Below, one piece after another: positions 9,952-19,206 of a DNA stretch of 64,000 nt. The DNA is from Providencia rettgeri. GTDB taxonomy: Bacteria > Pseudomonadota > Gammaproteobacteria > Enterobacterales > Enterobacteriaceae. Numbering within the stretch: the first letter of the stretch is position 1; every line of letters starts with the position of its first letter. Made by a program: the position numbers and the translations under genes. The stretch is from the NCBI RefSeq assembly GCF_001874625.1, contig NZ_CP017671.1:2914001-2978000 (forward strand), written 5' to 3'. Below the pieces are notes generated by a model. The model did no database searches, was not told the DNA's origin, and was given only the letters and a program-made list of their open reading frames with translations.

Positions 9952-11082
9952 TTAATTTGCTAAATAAGCACTGAACCCTAATGCATTAAGCTGCGCGACA
10001 ACATCGGCGTTATCACAAGCCACATTGAGTGATGACCATTCGCGACGTTCTTGGTAGTTTTTACGCAGCTTATCAAATTCCCCTTTAATACCTGCTACCT
10101 TGCGCAGCTTGGCATCGTCACGGCGTACATCATACACAAGATGGGCTAATCTTTTGAGTTGGCTTTGCGTTAATTTACCATTGAAGGTTAACTCGCTAAT
10201 ATCTGGTTTTGGCAACAATGATGAAAGGGAAATTTGCACGGATTTACCGATAAATTGACAGTAAGCTTCATAAACTTGCGTCGTTCCCCTTGCTTTACCT
10301 TCTAGGGTGTAACCTGCTATATGCGGTGTACCAATATCGACCAAAGCTAATAGCTCAGTAGACAAATCAGGTTCCGGTTCCCAAACATCCAGTACCACAC
10401 TCAACGGTTTCCCCTGTTGCAATGTTTTTAATAATGCTTGGTTATCAACCACCTCACCCCGGCTAGCATTAATTAAAATGGTGCCATCACGTAGGTTTTC
10501 TAAGTGGGTTTGGTTCATTAAATGAAAAGTTTGATATTCCCCTGAAAGATTCAATGGCGTATGGAAAGTTAACACATCCGCCTGCGCTAATACGGTTTCA
10601 AAAGACACAAAATCTTCTTGTTGGCCCATAGCGGCACGTGGAGGATCACATAATAAGGTTTTTACGCCCCAAGCGTTTAACCGCTCAGCTAAACGCCCAC
10701 CGACATTCCCTACACCAATGACCCCTACTGTTTTATCACGTAAATCAAAGTTATCACGTTCCGCAAGGAATAATAACGATGAAATAACGTACTCCACTAC
10801 CGCAATAGCATTACAACCGGGTGCAGAAGAAAAACCGATATTTGCCGTTGCCAACCATGCAGTATCTACATGGTCAAAACCTGCTGTTGCCGTTCCAACG
10901 AATTTAACCGGCGTATTTTTCAATAGAGATTCATTCACCTTGGTGATCGACCGTACCATTAATGCGTCCGCGTTTATTAATTCGTGTTCGGGTATTGGAC
11001 GCCCCGGTACAGCTTTAACTTCGCCCAGTTCACTAAATAATGCCTGAGCATAAGGCATGTTTTCATCAACTAAAATTTTCAC
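9952..11082 (-). CDS. pdxB: Erythronate-4-phosphate dehydrogenase PdxB
   Basis: PdxB oxidises 4-phosphoerythronate in the DXP-independent route to pyridoxal phosphate. The protein is a D-2-hydroxyacid dehydrogenase: NAD-binding [16 protein letters not shown], catalytic segment [11 protein letters not shown], and [16 protein letters not shown] with the catalytic histidine. The C-terminal dimerisation domain has [18 protein letters not shown] chose the GTG at 11082 ([10 protein letters not shown]), which aligns with E. coli [10 protein letters not shown] and has GGGA upstream; the longer open frame adds 14 unlike residues. It is 376 residues, against 378 in E. coli. Confidence 0.95.
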   Translation of the reverse strand: MKILVDENMPYAQALFSELGEVKAVPGRPIPEHELINADALMVRSITKVNESLLKNTPVKFVGTATAGFDHVDTAWLATANIGFSSAPGCNAIAVVEYVISSLLFLAERDNFDLRDKTVGVIGVGNVGGRLAERLNAWGVKTLLCDPPRAAMGQQEDFVSFETVLAQADVLTFHTPLNLSGEYQTFHLMNQTHLENLRDGTILINASRGEVVDNQALLKTLQQGKPLSVVLDVWEPEPDLSTELLALVDIGTPHIAGYTLEGKARGTTQVYEAYCQFIGKSVQISLSSLLPKPDISELTFNGKLTQSQLKRLAHLVYDVRRDDAKLRKVAGIKGEFDKLRKNYQERREWSSLNVACDNADVVAQLNALGFSAYLAN

Positions 11083-11178
11083 TGTTTTGTCCCAATCTAT
11101 TGACGATACGGCTTTGCATCGCAATATTTTGCCACGCTTTGCCCCAGATGCCTATGAGAGTTAACGTTCCAATGTAAA

Positions 11179-11982
11179 CTAATCTTCTGTCACAAACTCT
11201 TTCGCTCGAAAACGGTCGGGGGTTACCCCTGAAATTTGTTGGAACATCGCAATAAATGCCGACGCAGAGCTATATCCAACATCAAGTGCCACTTCGTGTA
11301 CACTTTTACCACATTCAAGACCCGCTACCGCATGAAGATAGCGCAAGCGCTGACGCCATTCACTAAATGACATACCGAGTTCCTGTTGGCAGCGTCGTGA
11401 CAATGTACGCTCTGAGGTATAAAAACGTTTTGCCCACCCAGCCAAGGTCGTATTATCCGCAGGGTCATTTTGCAATTCCAGTAAGATTGGCGCTAAAAAC
11501 TTGTCTTTAGTGTTAGGCAAATAAGTATCTTGGCAAGGTGATAATGAAAACTGGTCAATGAGTACATGAGCTAACCGTAGATCTTGTTCAGTTTCTGGTT
11601 GTACAATGCCTCTTTGATACATATCGCTCATGATGGATTGAAATATAGGACTTAATTTAATCACGCACGGCCGTTGAGCTAATATTTGATTGTATTGATG
11701 TGAGAAATCAATAATACGAAATTTGACACTTTCTTTATTAAAGCTAGCATGGGAAATATTTGCAGGTATCCAAATACAAAACTCAGGTGGCGCTAAATAG
11801 TGCTTACCCGCAACTTCCATTTCCATAATACCGCAAACCACATATAACATTTGCCCAAATGGGTGTGAATGGGATTTGTACTCCGTCAGCGCGGCGGTTT
11901 GCTCGTGGCGAAAAGCAATAAGTTCAGGCTCAATAATATTGCATTCACTGACTTGCCAAATATCTGATTTTGAAGTTTCCAT
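11179..11982 (-). CDS. AraC-family transcriptional regulator with cupin N-terminus
   Basis: A 267-residue regulator. The N-terminal half is a cupin-like sensor (HSHPFGQMLYVVCGIMEMEVAGKHYLAPPEFCIWIP, quoted in parts: HSHPFGQMLYVV then PPEFCIWIPANISH). The C-terminal two helix-turn-helix AraC domain includes TSERTLSRRCQQELGMSF and the signature VALDVGYSSASAFIAMFQQ. It is divergent from the EamA exporter gene with about 100 bp between starts, so it probably controls that exporter and itself. The architecture resembles the YdeO/RhaS-like cupin-AraC group, and the ligand cannot be read from sequence. Confidence 0.85.
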   Translation of the reverse strand: METSKSDIWQVSECNIIEPELIAFRHEQTAALTEYKSHSHPFGQMLYVVCGIMEMEVAGKHYLAPPEFCIWIPANISHASFNKESVKFRIIDFSHQYNQILAQRPCVIKLSPIFQSIMSDMYQRGIVQPETEQDLRLAHVLIDQFSLSPCQDTYLPNTKDKFLAPILLELQNDPADNTTLAGWAKRFYTSERTLSRRCQQELGMSFSEWRQRLRYLHAVAGLECGKSVHEVALDVGYSSASAFIAMFQQISGVTPDRFRAKEFVTED

Positions 11983-11988
11983 GATACC

Positions 11989-12043
11989 TGTCTGAAAAGC
12001 GTTATCGATTGTCTGAATATCAGTATATATAAAAAACCAGACA
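11989..12043. promoter_or_regulatory. Candidate operator repeats between araC-type regulator and exporter
   Basis: TGTCTGAA occurs at 11989-11996 and again at 12010-12017, exactly 21 bp apart (two helical turns), and CAGACA at 12038-12043 is an inverted third half. Direct repeats on one face of the helix are typical of AraC-family operators. The assignment is an inference from position and spacing. Confidence 0.4.
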
Positions 12044-12083
12044 GATGTATACTACTGCGCATTCGATACGGGAGAGTGTTTTA

Positions 12084-13007
12084 ATGAAAAGTCTTCTTTT
12101 TCCGCTAATTGCGGTTTTATTATGGTCTATCAATGCGATTGTTAACAAAGCAGCATCCACGGCTATTGACCCTGCAGCAATTTCTTTTTACCGCTGGGCG
12201 TTGGCGCTAATCGTCATGACCCCATTTGTATTACGTTCGGTGCTACGAAACCACAAAGTCGTCATGAAACACTGGTGGCAATTAGCCATTTTAGGGGCTC
12301 TGGGTATGATGCTATACCAAAGCTTAGCCTATTACGCTGCCCATAGTGTCAGTGCGACCTTTATGGGGATAATGAACTCACTGATCCCATTATTAACCGT
12401 TGTGATCAGTATTTTCGTATTACGTGTTATCCCAACTGTTGGTATTGTATTGGGCTCCGCCCTATCATTATTGGGCCTGTCGTGGCTCGTTAGCCAAGGT
12501 AACCCTATCTCATTATTTTCTCATGGCTTAGGCCAAGGCGAAATCATGATGCTAATAGCATCAGCAGCTTATGCCCTCTACGGTGTATTAACTAAGCGTT
12601 GGTCAATCCAATTATCTAGCTGGGATTCACTCTATGTGCAGGTGTTCTTTGGGGTTATTCTGCTATTACCTAACTTTTTATTAGCTGATGATGTGTCACT
12701 CAATAGCCACAATATTGGGCTAGTCGTATTTGCTGGGATAGCCGCCTCCATCATTGCGCCTGCGCTATGGATCCAAGGTGTAATGCGGTTAGGGGCAAAT
12801 ACCACGTCTATCTTTATGAACCTTGCTCCGGTCTTTACCGCCATTATTGCCGTTTTTGCTCTTGGCGAAGAATTAAAAAGCTATCATTTAATAGGTGGAG
12901 GTGTTGTATTATTAGGGGTAATGTTAGCGCAACAATTACGTACCCCACTGACGCAAGTATTTAGCCGTAATAAAAAAGTGGCACAGCAAGAAGATACTTG
13001 TCAGTAA
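12084..13007 (+). CDS. EamA-family (drug/metabolite) transporter
   Basis: A 307-residue inner-membrane protein with about ten hydrophobic segments and two EamA repeats: the first around LLWSINAIVNKAA...SFYRWALALIVM, the second around ASAAYALYGVLTKRW...MNLAPVFTAIIAVFALGE. I chose the ATG at 12084 (MKSLLFPLIAVLLWSINA), preceded by GGGAGAG at good spacing; an upstream ATG at 12045 would add a non-family stretch MYTTAHSIRESVL and overlap the operator. It likely exports a small metabolite under the divergent AraC regulator; the substrate is unknown. Confidence 0.87.
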   Translation: MKSLLFPLIAVLLWSINAIVNKAASTAIDPAAISFYRWALALIVMTPFVLRSVLRNHKVVMKHWWQLAILGALGMMLYQSLAYYAAHSVSATFMGIMNSLIPLLTVVISIFVLRVIPTVGIVLGSALSLLGLSWLVSQGNPISLFSHGLGQGEIMMLIASAAYALYGVLTKRWSIQLSSWDSLYVQVFFGVILLLPNFLLADDVSLNSHNIGLVVFAGIAASIIAPALWIQGVMRLGANTTSIFMNLAPVFTAIIAVFALGEELKSYHLIGGGVVLLGVMLAQQLRTPLTQVFSRNKKVAQQEDTCQ

Positions 13008-13060
13008 CCTGCCGCTACAACTTATAACTTAAAGCAATAAAAGCAATGTCGTGAACTCAT

Positions 13061-13090
13061 ATGCCCCACTCTGTGGGGCTATGTTTTATC
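13061..13090 (+). terminator. Terminator after the EamA transporter
   Basis: GCCCCAC (13063-13069), loop TCT, GTGGGGC (13073-13079), followed by TATGTTTTAT. A short, strong GC stem in AT-rich DNA just past the transporter gene. Confidence 0.75.
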
Positions 13091-13381
13091 TATTTTCCTC
13101 AATATATTTCTTCCCACACTCCTGCACGGTTTTTCGTCATTTATATTTTGTAACGCTCTAAAACGTCTCAGTCACCCTTTGTCTGTCATTCGCTGATAAG
13201 CTTGTGCAAAGCTAATCTGAGCAATAAAGGGAAATTCTGATTGAATCTTCTTCTTAAGCAATTAGACTTAACTAAAATCATTCTACCCATTAAGTAGTAT
13301 TTTCACTCAAGACCAAATATTGACTCGATGTGCACTGATGGAACACGTCATGTCATACATGACCTTTAATAAGGAATAACA
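13091..13381 (+). promoter_or_regulatory. Upstream region of the SEL1 gene
   Basis: About 290 bp without a supported gene. Close to the gene is the palindrome GTCATGT-CAT-ACATGAC (about 13347-13363), and a good Shine-Dalgarno AAGGAA sits before the ATG at 13382. The palindrome could be an operator, but no regulator is recognised. Confidence 0.35.
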
Positions 13382-16300
13382 ATGACTAAACAACTTAAAG
13401 TTTGGCTTTGCATATTTATAGTAATTGCTATTGCAGTTGGCATTTACTTTATCAATGCATTAGGCCATTCCAATTCTGCACAAGCCGGTTACGATTTCTA
13501 TCAACAAGGCGATACCGAAGCCGCTTTTAAGCAATTTGAAAATACGGCTGATGTTGACTCCCAATCCGCTTATGCATTAGCCACAATGTATAAAGATGGA
13601 ATAGGTACTCAACCTGATGAGAGTAAAGCACTAAGTTGGTTGGTTAAATCTGCAGCACAGAACAATAAAAATGCGCTCTATAATCTGGGCTTTTACCGTT
13701 ATGATCAACAAATAGAGGATACCCCTGACGATAAATATGGCGTAACCTCTTTAACTAAAGCTGCAGATCTTGGTGTAATTGAGGCTCAAGTGATGGTTGG
13801 CGGTATTTATATGGAAGCTAAATATGAAGATATTCCGCAGAATACCGAACTAGCTCGGAAATACTTTACACTGGCTGCGGAACAAGATTCACGTCTAGCT
13901 AAATTTGCACTCGGTTATATTGCCCATAAGGTTGATAAAGATAATAAAAAGGCAGTCGAAATCTTAACCCCCTTAGTCAGTAAAGACTTCCCATTACCGG
14001 CTATGTTATTAGCATCTATTTATAAAGAAGGCGGCAATGGTATTACGCCAAATAAGATTTTTGCAAAAAAATATGAAAGTATGTCAATGGCATCAGCTTT
14101 CGAATTTATTGCCGATGCTGAGAGATTTGAACCTGCGCCATTATCAATTTATGGCTCACTAACGCCAGAAGAAAAACAACAAATAATCGCTAACCTTGAA
14201 ACCCGAGCCAGTCAAGGTGATGAAACTGCTATGTATATTTTATATCAAAAATACATGACAGGCGAAGATGTCCGTAAGAATAAAAATAAAGCTGTAATGT
14301 ATTTGCGGCCTTTAATACAACAACGGGCTCCCAAAGCGCTATATTTTAATTACCTCGCAGATAGAGATAATATTAAAGATTTGACAGAGGCCGCTGAGGG
14401 GCAATATCCCGATGCATTATACCAAGCCTATCAGGTCTATTCAGGTAATACCTTTAATTATGATGTAAAACGCGATGATGAATTAGCGAATAAATATTTA
14501 ATTAACGCCGCAGATTTAGGCCATCAAAAATCGTTAATTACTATTATCGAAAAAGCTATTTACAGTTACCGTTTTCCAAATAAACAATTAGTAGATACTA
14601 TAAAAAAATATACTCCGATATTAATCGAGAAATACCCTAATTCTCCAGAAGCTTTGATCGTTGTAAGCCAAGTATACCGCAATAAAAATAGCCCATTCTA
14701 TTCACCAGAAAAATCCTTTGAAACACTCGCAAAAGCTAACCGAATTGCACCCGATTATGAATCACAAATGCAGTTAGCTCGTTACTATATCAATGGGTTT
14801 GGTACTAAGCAGAATTTGCCAGAAGCCGTAGAGATACTGAAAAAAGGTTTAAGTAAAAATAGCTACAAGTCGACAGCTGACCGCCTGTTAGTTCAACTCT
14901 ATTATCAATATGATATAAAAGACTACGTCGACGAGAAAACGATCATTGATATTCTCAAAAATGATGTCATTGAAAGAAAAAACTATACATTAGCGCATTT
15001 CTATGCGGATTATTTATTACGCGAAGATGCGGAGAAAAATAGCAATCTAGCCTTTGAACTGTATGAAGAATCCAGTAAAAATAATGATAGCAGCCGTATT
15101 CATTATGCAGCCTCATTATTAAAATATAAGCCAGAAGAAAACAAACGTGCTGTGAACTTAGTTGTTGACGTACTCGCTTCACCTGATAGCAAGTCACGAT
15201 TGTCAAAAGAAGACTTTAATACCGCCAATGACATTTTATTAAAACTTGGTTTGGCTACCATACACGCTAAGCGTTTATTAGTCGATTTAGCCCTATCCGA
15301 AAATAACACTGAAGCCTTAAAGCGTATCGAACCACAAATTGGGGTTGATGCGGATATCACTTACTTTTATGGCATCAAGCAACTTACCCAGTTGACCCAA
15401 GTTGATACCCTAAGTGATGCCGAGCTAAAACCTTATTACGATACCATTATAAAAGCCGCAGAATTAGGCAATACCACCGCGTCTTTATATATTGCTCAAA
15501 ATTTGGATGGCGTTAATTATTATAATGACAAGCCCTACTATAAGCAGCGTTTTCAGAAAATCACAGGGTTAACACCGAAAGACCTCGTCCCACAATATAA
15601 AAAGTGTGCAGCATTAGGCAGCAACCGCTGTTTATATGAGCTGGGGGAAATTTACCAAAAAGGTAATTATGGGGAAGATTCTGACTATGATCTCGCAATG
15701 GAATATTACAACAAAATCTCTGACCCAGATTTCAGTTTTTTAAAATCACGTAAAAGAGAAATTGAAAAAGCAAGAGCCTCGTTGATTACTATTCAGGAAA
15801 AGGCAAAAAATAATGACTCTGATGCCATTCGTACCCTCGCCAATGCTTATAAATTCGGTAACTATGGGCAAAAAGTCGATGAGAAAAAATGGCTACAATA
15901 CTTGACCGCTAGTGCAAAGTTGAATAATAAAAGCGCTTTAAAAGAATTAGTGGATTATTACAGCCAAGACACACTCATTGATGCTAATAAAGCAAAGATT
16001 CTTGGTTATTACGACCAATTAGCCGCTATCGGTAGCAAAGACTACACCCGCAAATTAGCACATCAATATTTAAACGGTAGTCGCCTTGTTGCACCAAATC
16101 GCCAAAAAGCCCGTGAATATTACATTAAAGCAGGAAGTTGGGGGAACGAGTTCATTAAGTATATGAATGACTATGACATCAGCATGAAAATGCTCAATGA
16201 AAGTTCAGAGGCTAAATATAAAGTAGGCCGAGCCTATTATTATGGTAAAGGGATCAAAGAAGACAAATTAGAAGCCTTAAAATACTTAAAGCTTGCTAGC

Positions 16301-18049
16301 GATGAAGGAAATGATAACGCAATTAGCCTTTATACAAAAACCCTGTATATGGGGATACTCAACGAAGACAAAATGTCTTGGTTGAAAGAACCAGACTGGG
16401 ATCAAGCTATTGTTTATTTAAAAAAACACTCAAACCCTAAACGTGTTGATAATTATATCGAAACCTATAACTCCATCGTTGTTCCTGCGCAAAATGGTGA
16501 TACTTCAGCCTATATGAAACTCGGAGATTGGTATAAGGATTACAGTCGCGCATTAGCCGCCCAAACTTGGTATAAAAAGAGCATTGAAGCAGGCAATTTA
16601 GCCGCTTATCAAGCTCTTGACCAAGTCACCAGCGATAAACAAGTAAAACACCAAAATTACCTTGAAGGTGCAGCAAAAGGTGACTTATTTTCCAAGGTCC
16701 AACTAGCCAAAGACTACCTGTATGACAGCGACGTTCTAACCAGTTCAACGGACTATAATTCAGCCATTCAATACCTACAAGAAGGTATCAAATCAGCTGA
16801 TGATGAAATTTCTAGTATGGCATTCAATACATTAGCCAATTTGTATCAAAAAGGTATTCGTAATAACAAGAAAAACCTTAACCGCCCTAAAGATGATAAA
16901 AAATATTTAGAATTGCTGCAAAGCGAAGAAAATAACCGTACAGATGCATTGCTTAATCTTTATAGCTATTACGCAAGAACCGATGCGCCGAAAGCTTTGG
17001 GTTACTTACAGCGTGCTTATGAAAAAGGCGACTTAGATGCCATTGAGAAACTGTATGAAATAAACTACCCTGGTGAATATTGCAGTAATAGCGATAATGC
17101 CGATCTGGATAAGGCAAGCACTTACTTAAAAGAGTGGCTAAAAAAGAAGAATTTCGAGAAGAATACTGCGCGGAATTATATTCGTTCAGCTGAAAGTTTA
17201 AGTAAAAAAATGGGGGATACATACTTAGCTGGTGAATGTGATATGAAAAAAGATATCGATAAGGCTATTGAATGGTATCTAATTTCATTGAACTATCATG
17301 AGAGTCATGCGCTAAGTAGCCTGTACAAAGCCTATGTGGAAAAAGGGGATGCGAAACAAGCCTATTACACGGCATTGCGTCTGAAAAAAGACCCTAAAAA
17401 TATTGAATTATTAGAGCAGTTATCACCACAGGAGCGACAAGCGATTGAACAACGTTTCAATGATGAGCAAACATTCCAAAAATATGGTCGCTTTGCTAAA
17501 CAAATTGAAGAACAACGTGTGAAGGCTGAAGCGGGTGATAAAATGGCAGCTTTCTCCTTAGGTATCGCTTATGCTCGGGGTGAAAGAGTACCGCAAGACA
17601 CGCAAAAGATGATCTACTACTATGAATTAGCAGGTAAAAATGGCTATCCTCGTGCTTATAATATTTTAGGTAACCTTTACCGCAAAGACAATGAGCGCGG
17701 TATTGAGAAAGACTTTCCTAAAGCGCTTTATTACTTTGACTTAGGCGCACAACAAAATGACAGTAATACCGCGCACCAAGCCGGTGATATGCTGTATTTT
17801 GGCCAAGGAGTACCAAAAGATTATGTTGGTGCAGCCAAATATTATGATATGACAAACCTAGAGCAAGGGACTCATCATGGAATGGCAAAATACAAGCTGG
17901 CCTACATGTATTACAATGGTTGGGTCGGAACAAAGAGCAAAGCAGACCTGCAAAAAGCCCATGATTACCTTGAACTCGGTGCTAAATACCAAGACGAGGA
18001 CTCAATTAAAGCACTAAAAGAGTGGGATTTTAAACTCATTAATAAATAA
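13382..18049 (+). CDS. Very large SEL1-repeat (TPR-like) membrane-anchored protein
   Basis: A 1555-residue protein with an N-terminal membrane anchor (LWLCIFIV-type segment, about residues 8-27) and then SEL1/TPR-like helical repeats to the end. Clear repeats include ALATMYKDGIGTQPDESKAL, VGRAYYYGKGIKEDKLEALK, LGIAYARGERVPQDTQKMIY and AGDMLYFGQGVPKDYVGAAK; between them are divergent versions, so the whole chain is probably a long alpha-solenoid, most likely periplasmic. SEL1 proteins act as scaffolds or protein-binding adaptors, and the partner is unknown. It has its own promoter region and terminator and is not in an operon. Its length is far above that of most SEL1 proteins (commonly 200-700 residues). 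Confidence 0.85.
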   Translation: MTKQLKVWLCIFIVIAIAVGIYFINALGHSNSAQAGYDFYQQGDTEAAFKQFENTADVDSQSAYALATMYKDGIGTQPDESKALSWLVKSAAQNNKNALYNLGFYRYDQQIEDTPDDKYGVTSLTKAADLGVIEAQVMVGGIYMEAKYEDIPQNTELARKYFTLAAEQDSRLAKFALGYIAHKVDKDNKKAVEILTPLVSKDFPLPAMLLASIYKEGGNGITPNKIFAKKYESMSMASAFEFIADAERFEPAPLSIYGSLTPEEKQQIIANLETRASQGDETAMYILYQKYMTGEDVRKNKNKAVMYLRPLIQQRAPKALYFNYLADRDNIKDLTEAAEGQYPDALYQAYQVYSGNTFNYDVKRDDELANKYLINAADLGHQKSLITIIEKAIYSYRFPNKQLVDTIKKYTPILIEKYPNSPEALIVVSQVYRNKNSPFYSPEKSFETLAKANRIAPDYESQMQLARYYINGFGTKQNLPEAVEILKKGLSKNSYKSTADRLLVQLYYQYDIKDYVDEKTIIDILKNDVIERKNYTLAHFYADYLLREDAEKNSNLAFELYEESSKNNDSSRIHYAASLLKYKPEENKRAVNLVVDVLASPDSKSRLSKEDFNTANDILLKLGLATIHAKRLLVDLALSENNTEALKRIEPQIGVDADITYFYGIKQLTQLTQVDTLSDAELKPYYDTIIKAAELGNTTASLYIAQNLDGVNYYNDKPYYKQRFQKITGLTPKDLVPQYKKCAALGSNRCLYELGEIYQKGNYGEDSDYDLAMEYYNKISDPDFSFLKSRKREIEKARASLITIQEKAKNNDSDAIRTLANAYKFGNYGQKVDEKKWLQYLTASAKLNNKSALKELVDYYSQDTLIDANKAKILGYYDQLAAIGSKDYTRKLAHQYLNGSRLVAPNRQKAREYYIKAGSWGNEFIKYMNDYDISMKMLNESSEAKYKVGRAYYYGKGIKEDKLEALKYLKLASDEGNDNAISLYTKTLYMGILNEDKMSWLKEPDWDQAIVYLKKHSNPKRVDNYIETYNSIVVPAQNGDTSAYMKLGDWYKDYSRALAAQTWYKKSIEAGNLAAYQALDQVTSDKQVKHQNYLEGAAKGDLFSKVQLAKDYLYDSDVLTSSTDYNSAIQYLQEGIKSADDEISSMAFNTLANLYQKGIRNNKKNLNRPKDDKKYLELLQSEENNRTDALLNLYSYYARTDAPKALGYLQRAYEKGDLDAIEKLYEINYPGEYCSNSDNADLDKASTYLKEWLKKKNFEKNTARNYIRSAESLSKKMGDTYLAGECDMKKDIDKAIEWYLISLNYHESHALSSLYKAYVEKGDAKQAYYTALRLKKDPKNIELLEQLSPQERQAIEQRFNDEQTFQKYGRFAKQIEEQRVKAEAGDKMAAFSLGIAYARGERVPQDTQKMIYYYELAGKNGYPRAYNILGNLYRKDNERGIEKDFPKALYYFDLGAQQNDSNTAHQAGDMLYFGQGVPKDYVGAAKYYDMTNLEQGTHHGMAKYKLAYMYYNGWVGTKSKADLQKAHDYLELGAKYQDEDSIKALKEWDFKLINK

Positions 18050-18060
18050 TTAACGATAAC

Positions 18061-18087
18061 GGCGCTAATTTGCTTTAGCGCCTTTAT
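18061..18087 (+). terminator. Terminator after the SEL1 gene
   Basis: GGCGCTAA (18061-18068) pairs with TTAGCGCC (18075-18082), followed by TTTATT, 11 bp after the SEL1 stop codon. Confidence 0.8.
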
Positions 18088-18436
18088 TGAATCATTTTTA
18101 TTATTATCAGTTATTATTTGGATACTTCAATATATCAGTCGGTTATATTGTTTAGTTCCGATTACCATTTATGGATATAACATTTAGTCTTTTCCTAGTT
18201 GATTTTCAATAAAACACAAAAGCTTATCAATATATCTAATAATATATTCCTGATAAATATAGAATTCCGCTTAAAATCATCTAATTATTAAAAAATTAGT
18301 CATATAATTATTCCAATAATAACTATTTAGAACTCATTTTAAATAAAAATTAGTTATCTTTGTTTAGTTGGTTTATATTTTATTGATTACGGATTACAAA
18401 CGTTAGAAAGCCCCTAATTAATATGGAGTATTTATT
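18088..18436. other. AT-rich intergenic spacer
   Basis: About 350 bp of strongly AT-rich DNA between the SEL1 terminator and the next gene. I see no open frame with a ribosome site and no repeat; only the region next to the GTG at 18437 (GGAG at about 8 nt) looks functional. Confidence 0.5.
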
Positions 18437-19141
18437 GTGAATTCAAATCTAAAAAATAATGCATCAAACACATCTATAGTAAACAGAGAAAAATCAATCA
18501 CTAAAAACACAAAAAACGAACAAAATGAAATTAATAATCCCCATCTATTAACTCCTCGACAATCTGATAAAAAAAATATCAATATATCGGAGATGCGGCG
18601 AGAAAAAGAATACTTAACAGCAGTGAAGAATGATTTTATTTCTAACATTCATAATTATGTTCCATTAAAATCTGCCATATCTAATGTTAGCGAGAAAACT
18701 TATTATAAAACAATTGGAAATGCATTGTTAGAGATTACTGAACAACGCCATCAATTAAACGAAAAAAAGAAATTAGAATCTACTGATAAGATCTATTTAC
18801 GGGAAGAAAAAATAACTAATTCAAAAAACAACCTTGCAAAATACCTTTACGACCATTCAGAAAATAAAGAAAACAATTTAATTTCACAAGATTTATCGAC
18901 TTTACTTGACGAAATATACAATACAGATGTAAAAATAAAATCAATCGAAGCATCCTTAAATGAAAAAGAAAATAATGAGAAGTTGACTAATACACCTTTC
19001 AATAACAAAAACCAGTTAGATACGGAATCATTATTATCATCCTCAATGGCAAGTCTCAAACAAAACACAATGGCTAGTGATTTTAAACACAGTTCTTCAA
19101 ATAACAAACAACTAAATACACTAATACCAATGCGAGACTAA
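18437..19141 (+). CDS. Hypothetical Asn/Lys-rich protein
   Basis: A 234-residue hydrophilic protein starting with GTG after TATGGAGT. It has no signal peptide and no membrane segment. The first 55 residues are rich in Asn, Ser, Lys and Thr (NSNLKNNASNTSIVNREK), the centre is predicted helical with coiled-coil character (EITEQRHQLNEKKKLESTDK), and the tail is Ser/Asn-rich. I do not recognise a family. The disordered polar N-terminus and low GC recall type III secreted substrates, but no secretion genes are visible here, so this is only a possibility. Confidence 0.6.
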   Translation: MNSNLKNNASNTSIVNREKSITKNTKNEQNEINNPHLLTPRQSDKKNINISEMRREKEYLTAVKNDFISNIHNYVPLKSAISNVSEKTYYKTIGNALLEITEQRHQLNEKKKLESTDKIYLREEKITNSKNNLAKYLYDHSENKENNLISQDLSTLLDEIYNTDVKIKSIEASLNEKENNEKLTNTPFNNKNQLDTESLLSSSMASLKQNTMASDFKHSSSNNKQLNTLIPMRD

Positions 19142-19180
19142 ACACATCCAGTTTTTACTGCGTTTAAACTTTGGCACCAA

Positions 19181-19206
19181 AGCGCCCAAATAAGGGCGCT
19201 TCTCTT
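19181..19206 (+). terminator. Hairpin between the hypothetical gene and tctE
   Basis: AGCGCCC (19181-19187), loop AAATAA, GGGCGCT (19194-19200), then TCTCTT. The two genes converge here, so it may stop transcription in the plus direction; the T-run is weak. Confidence 0.5.
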
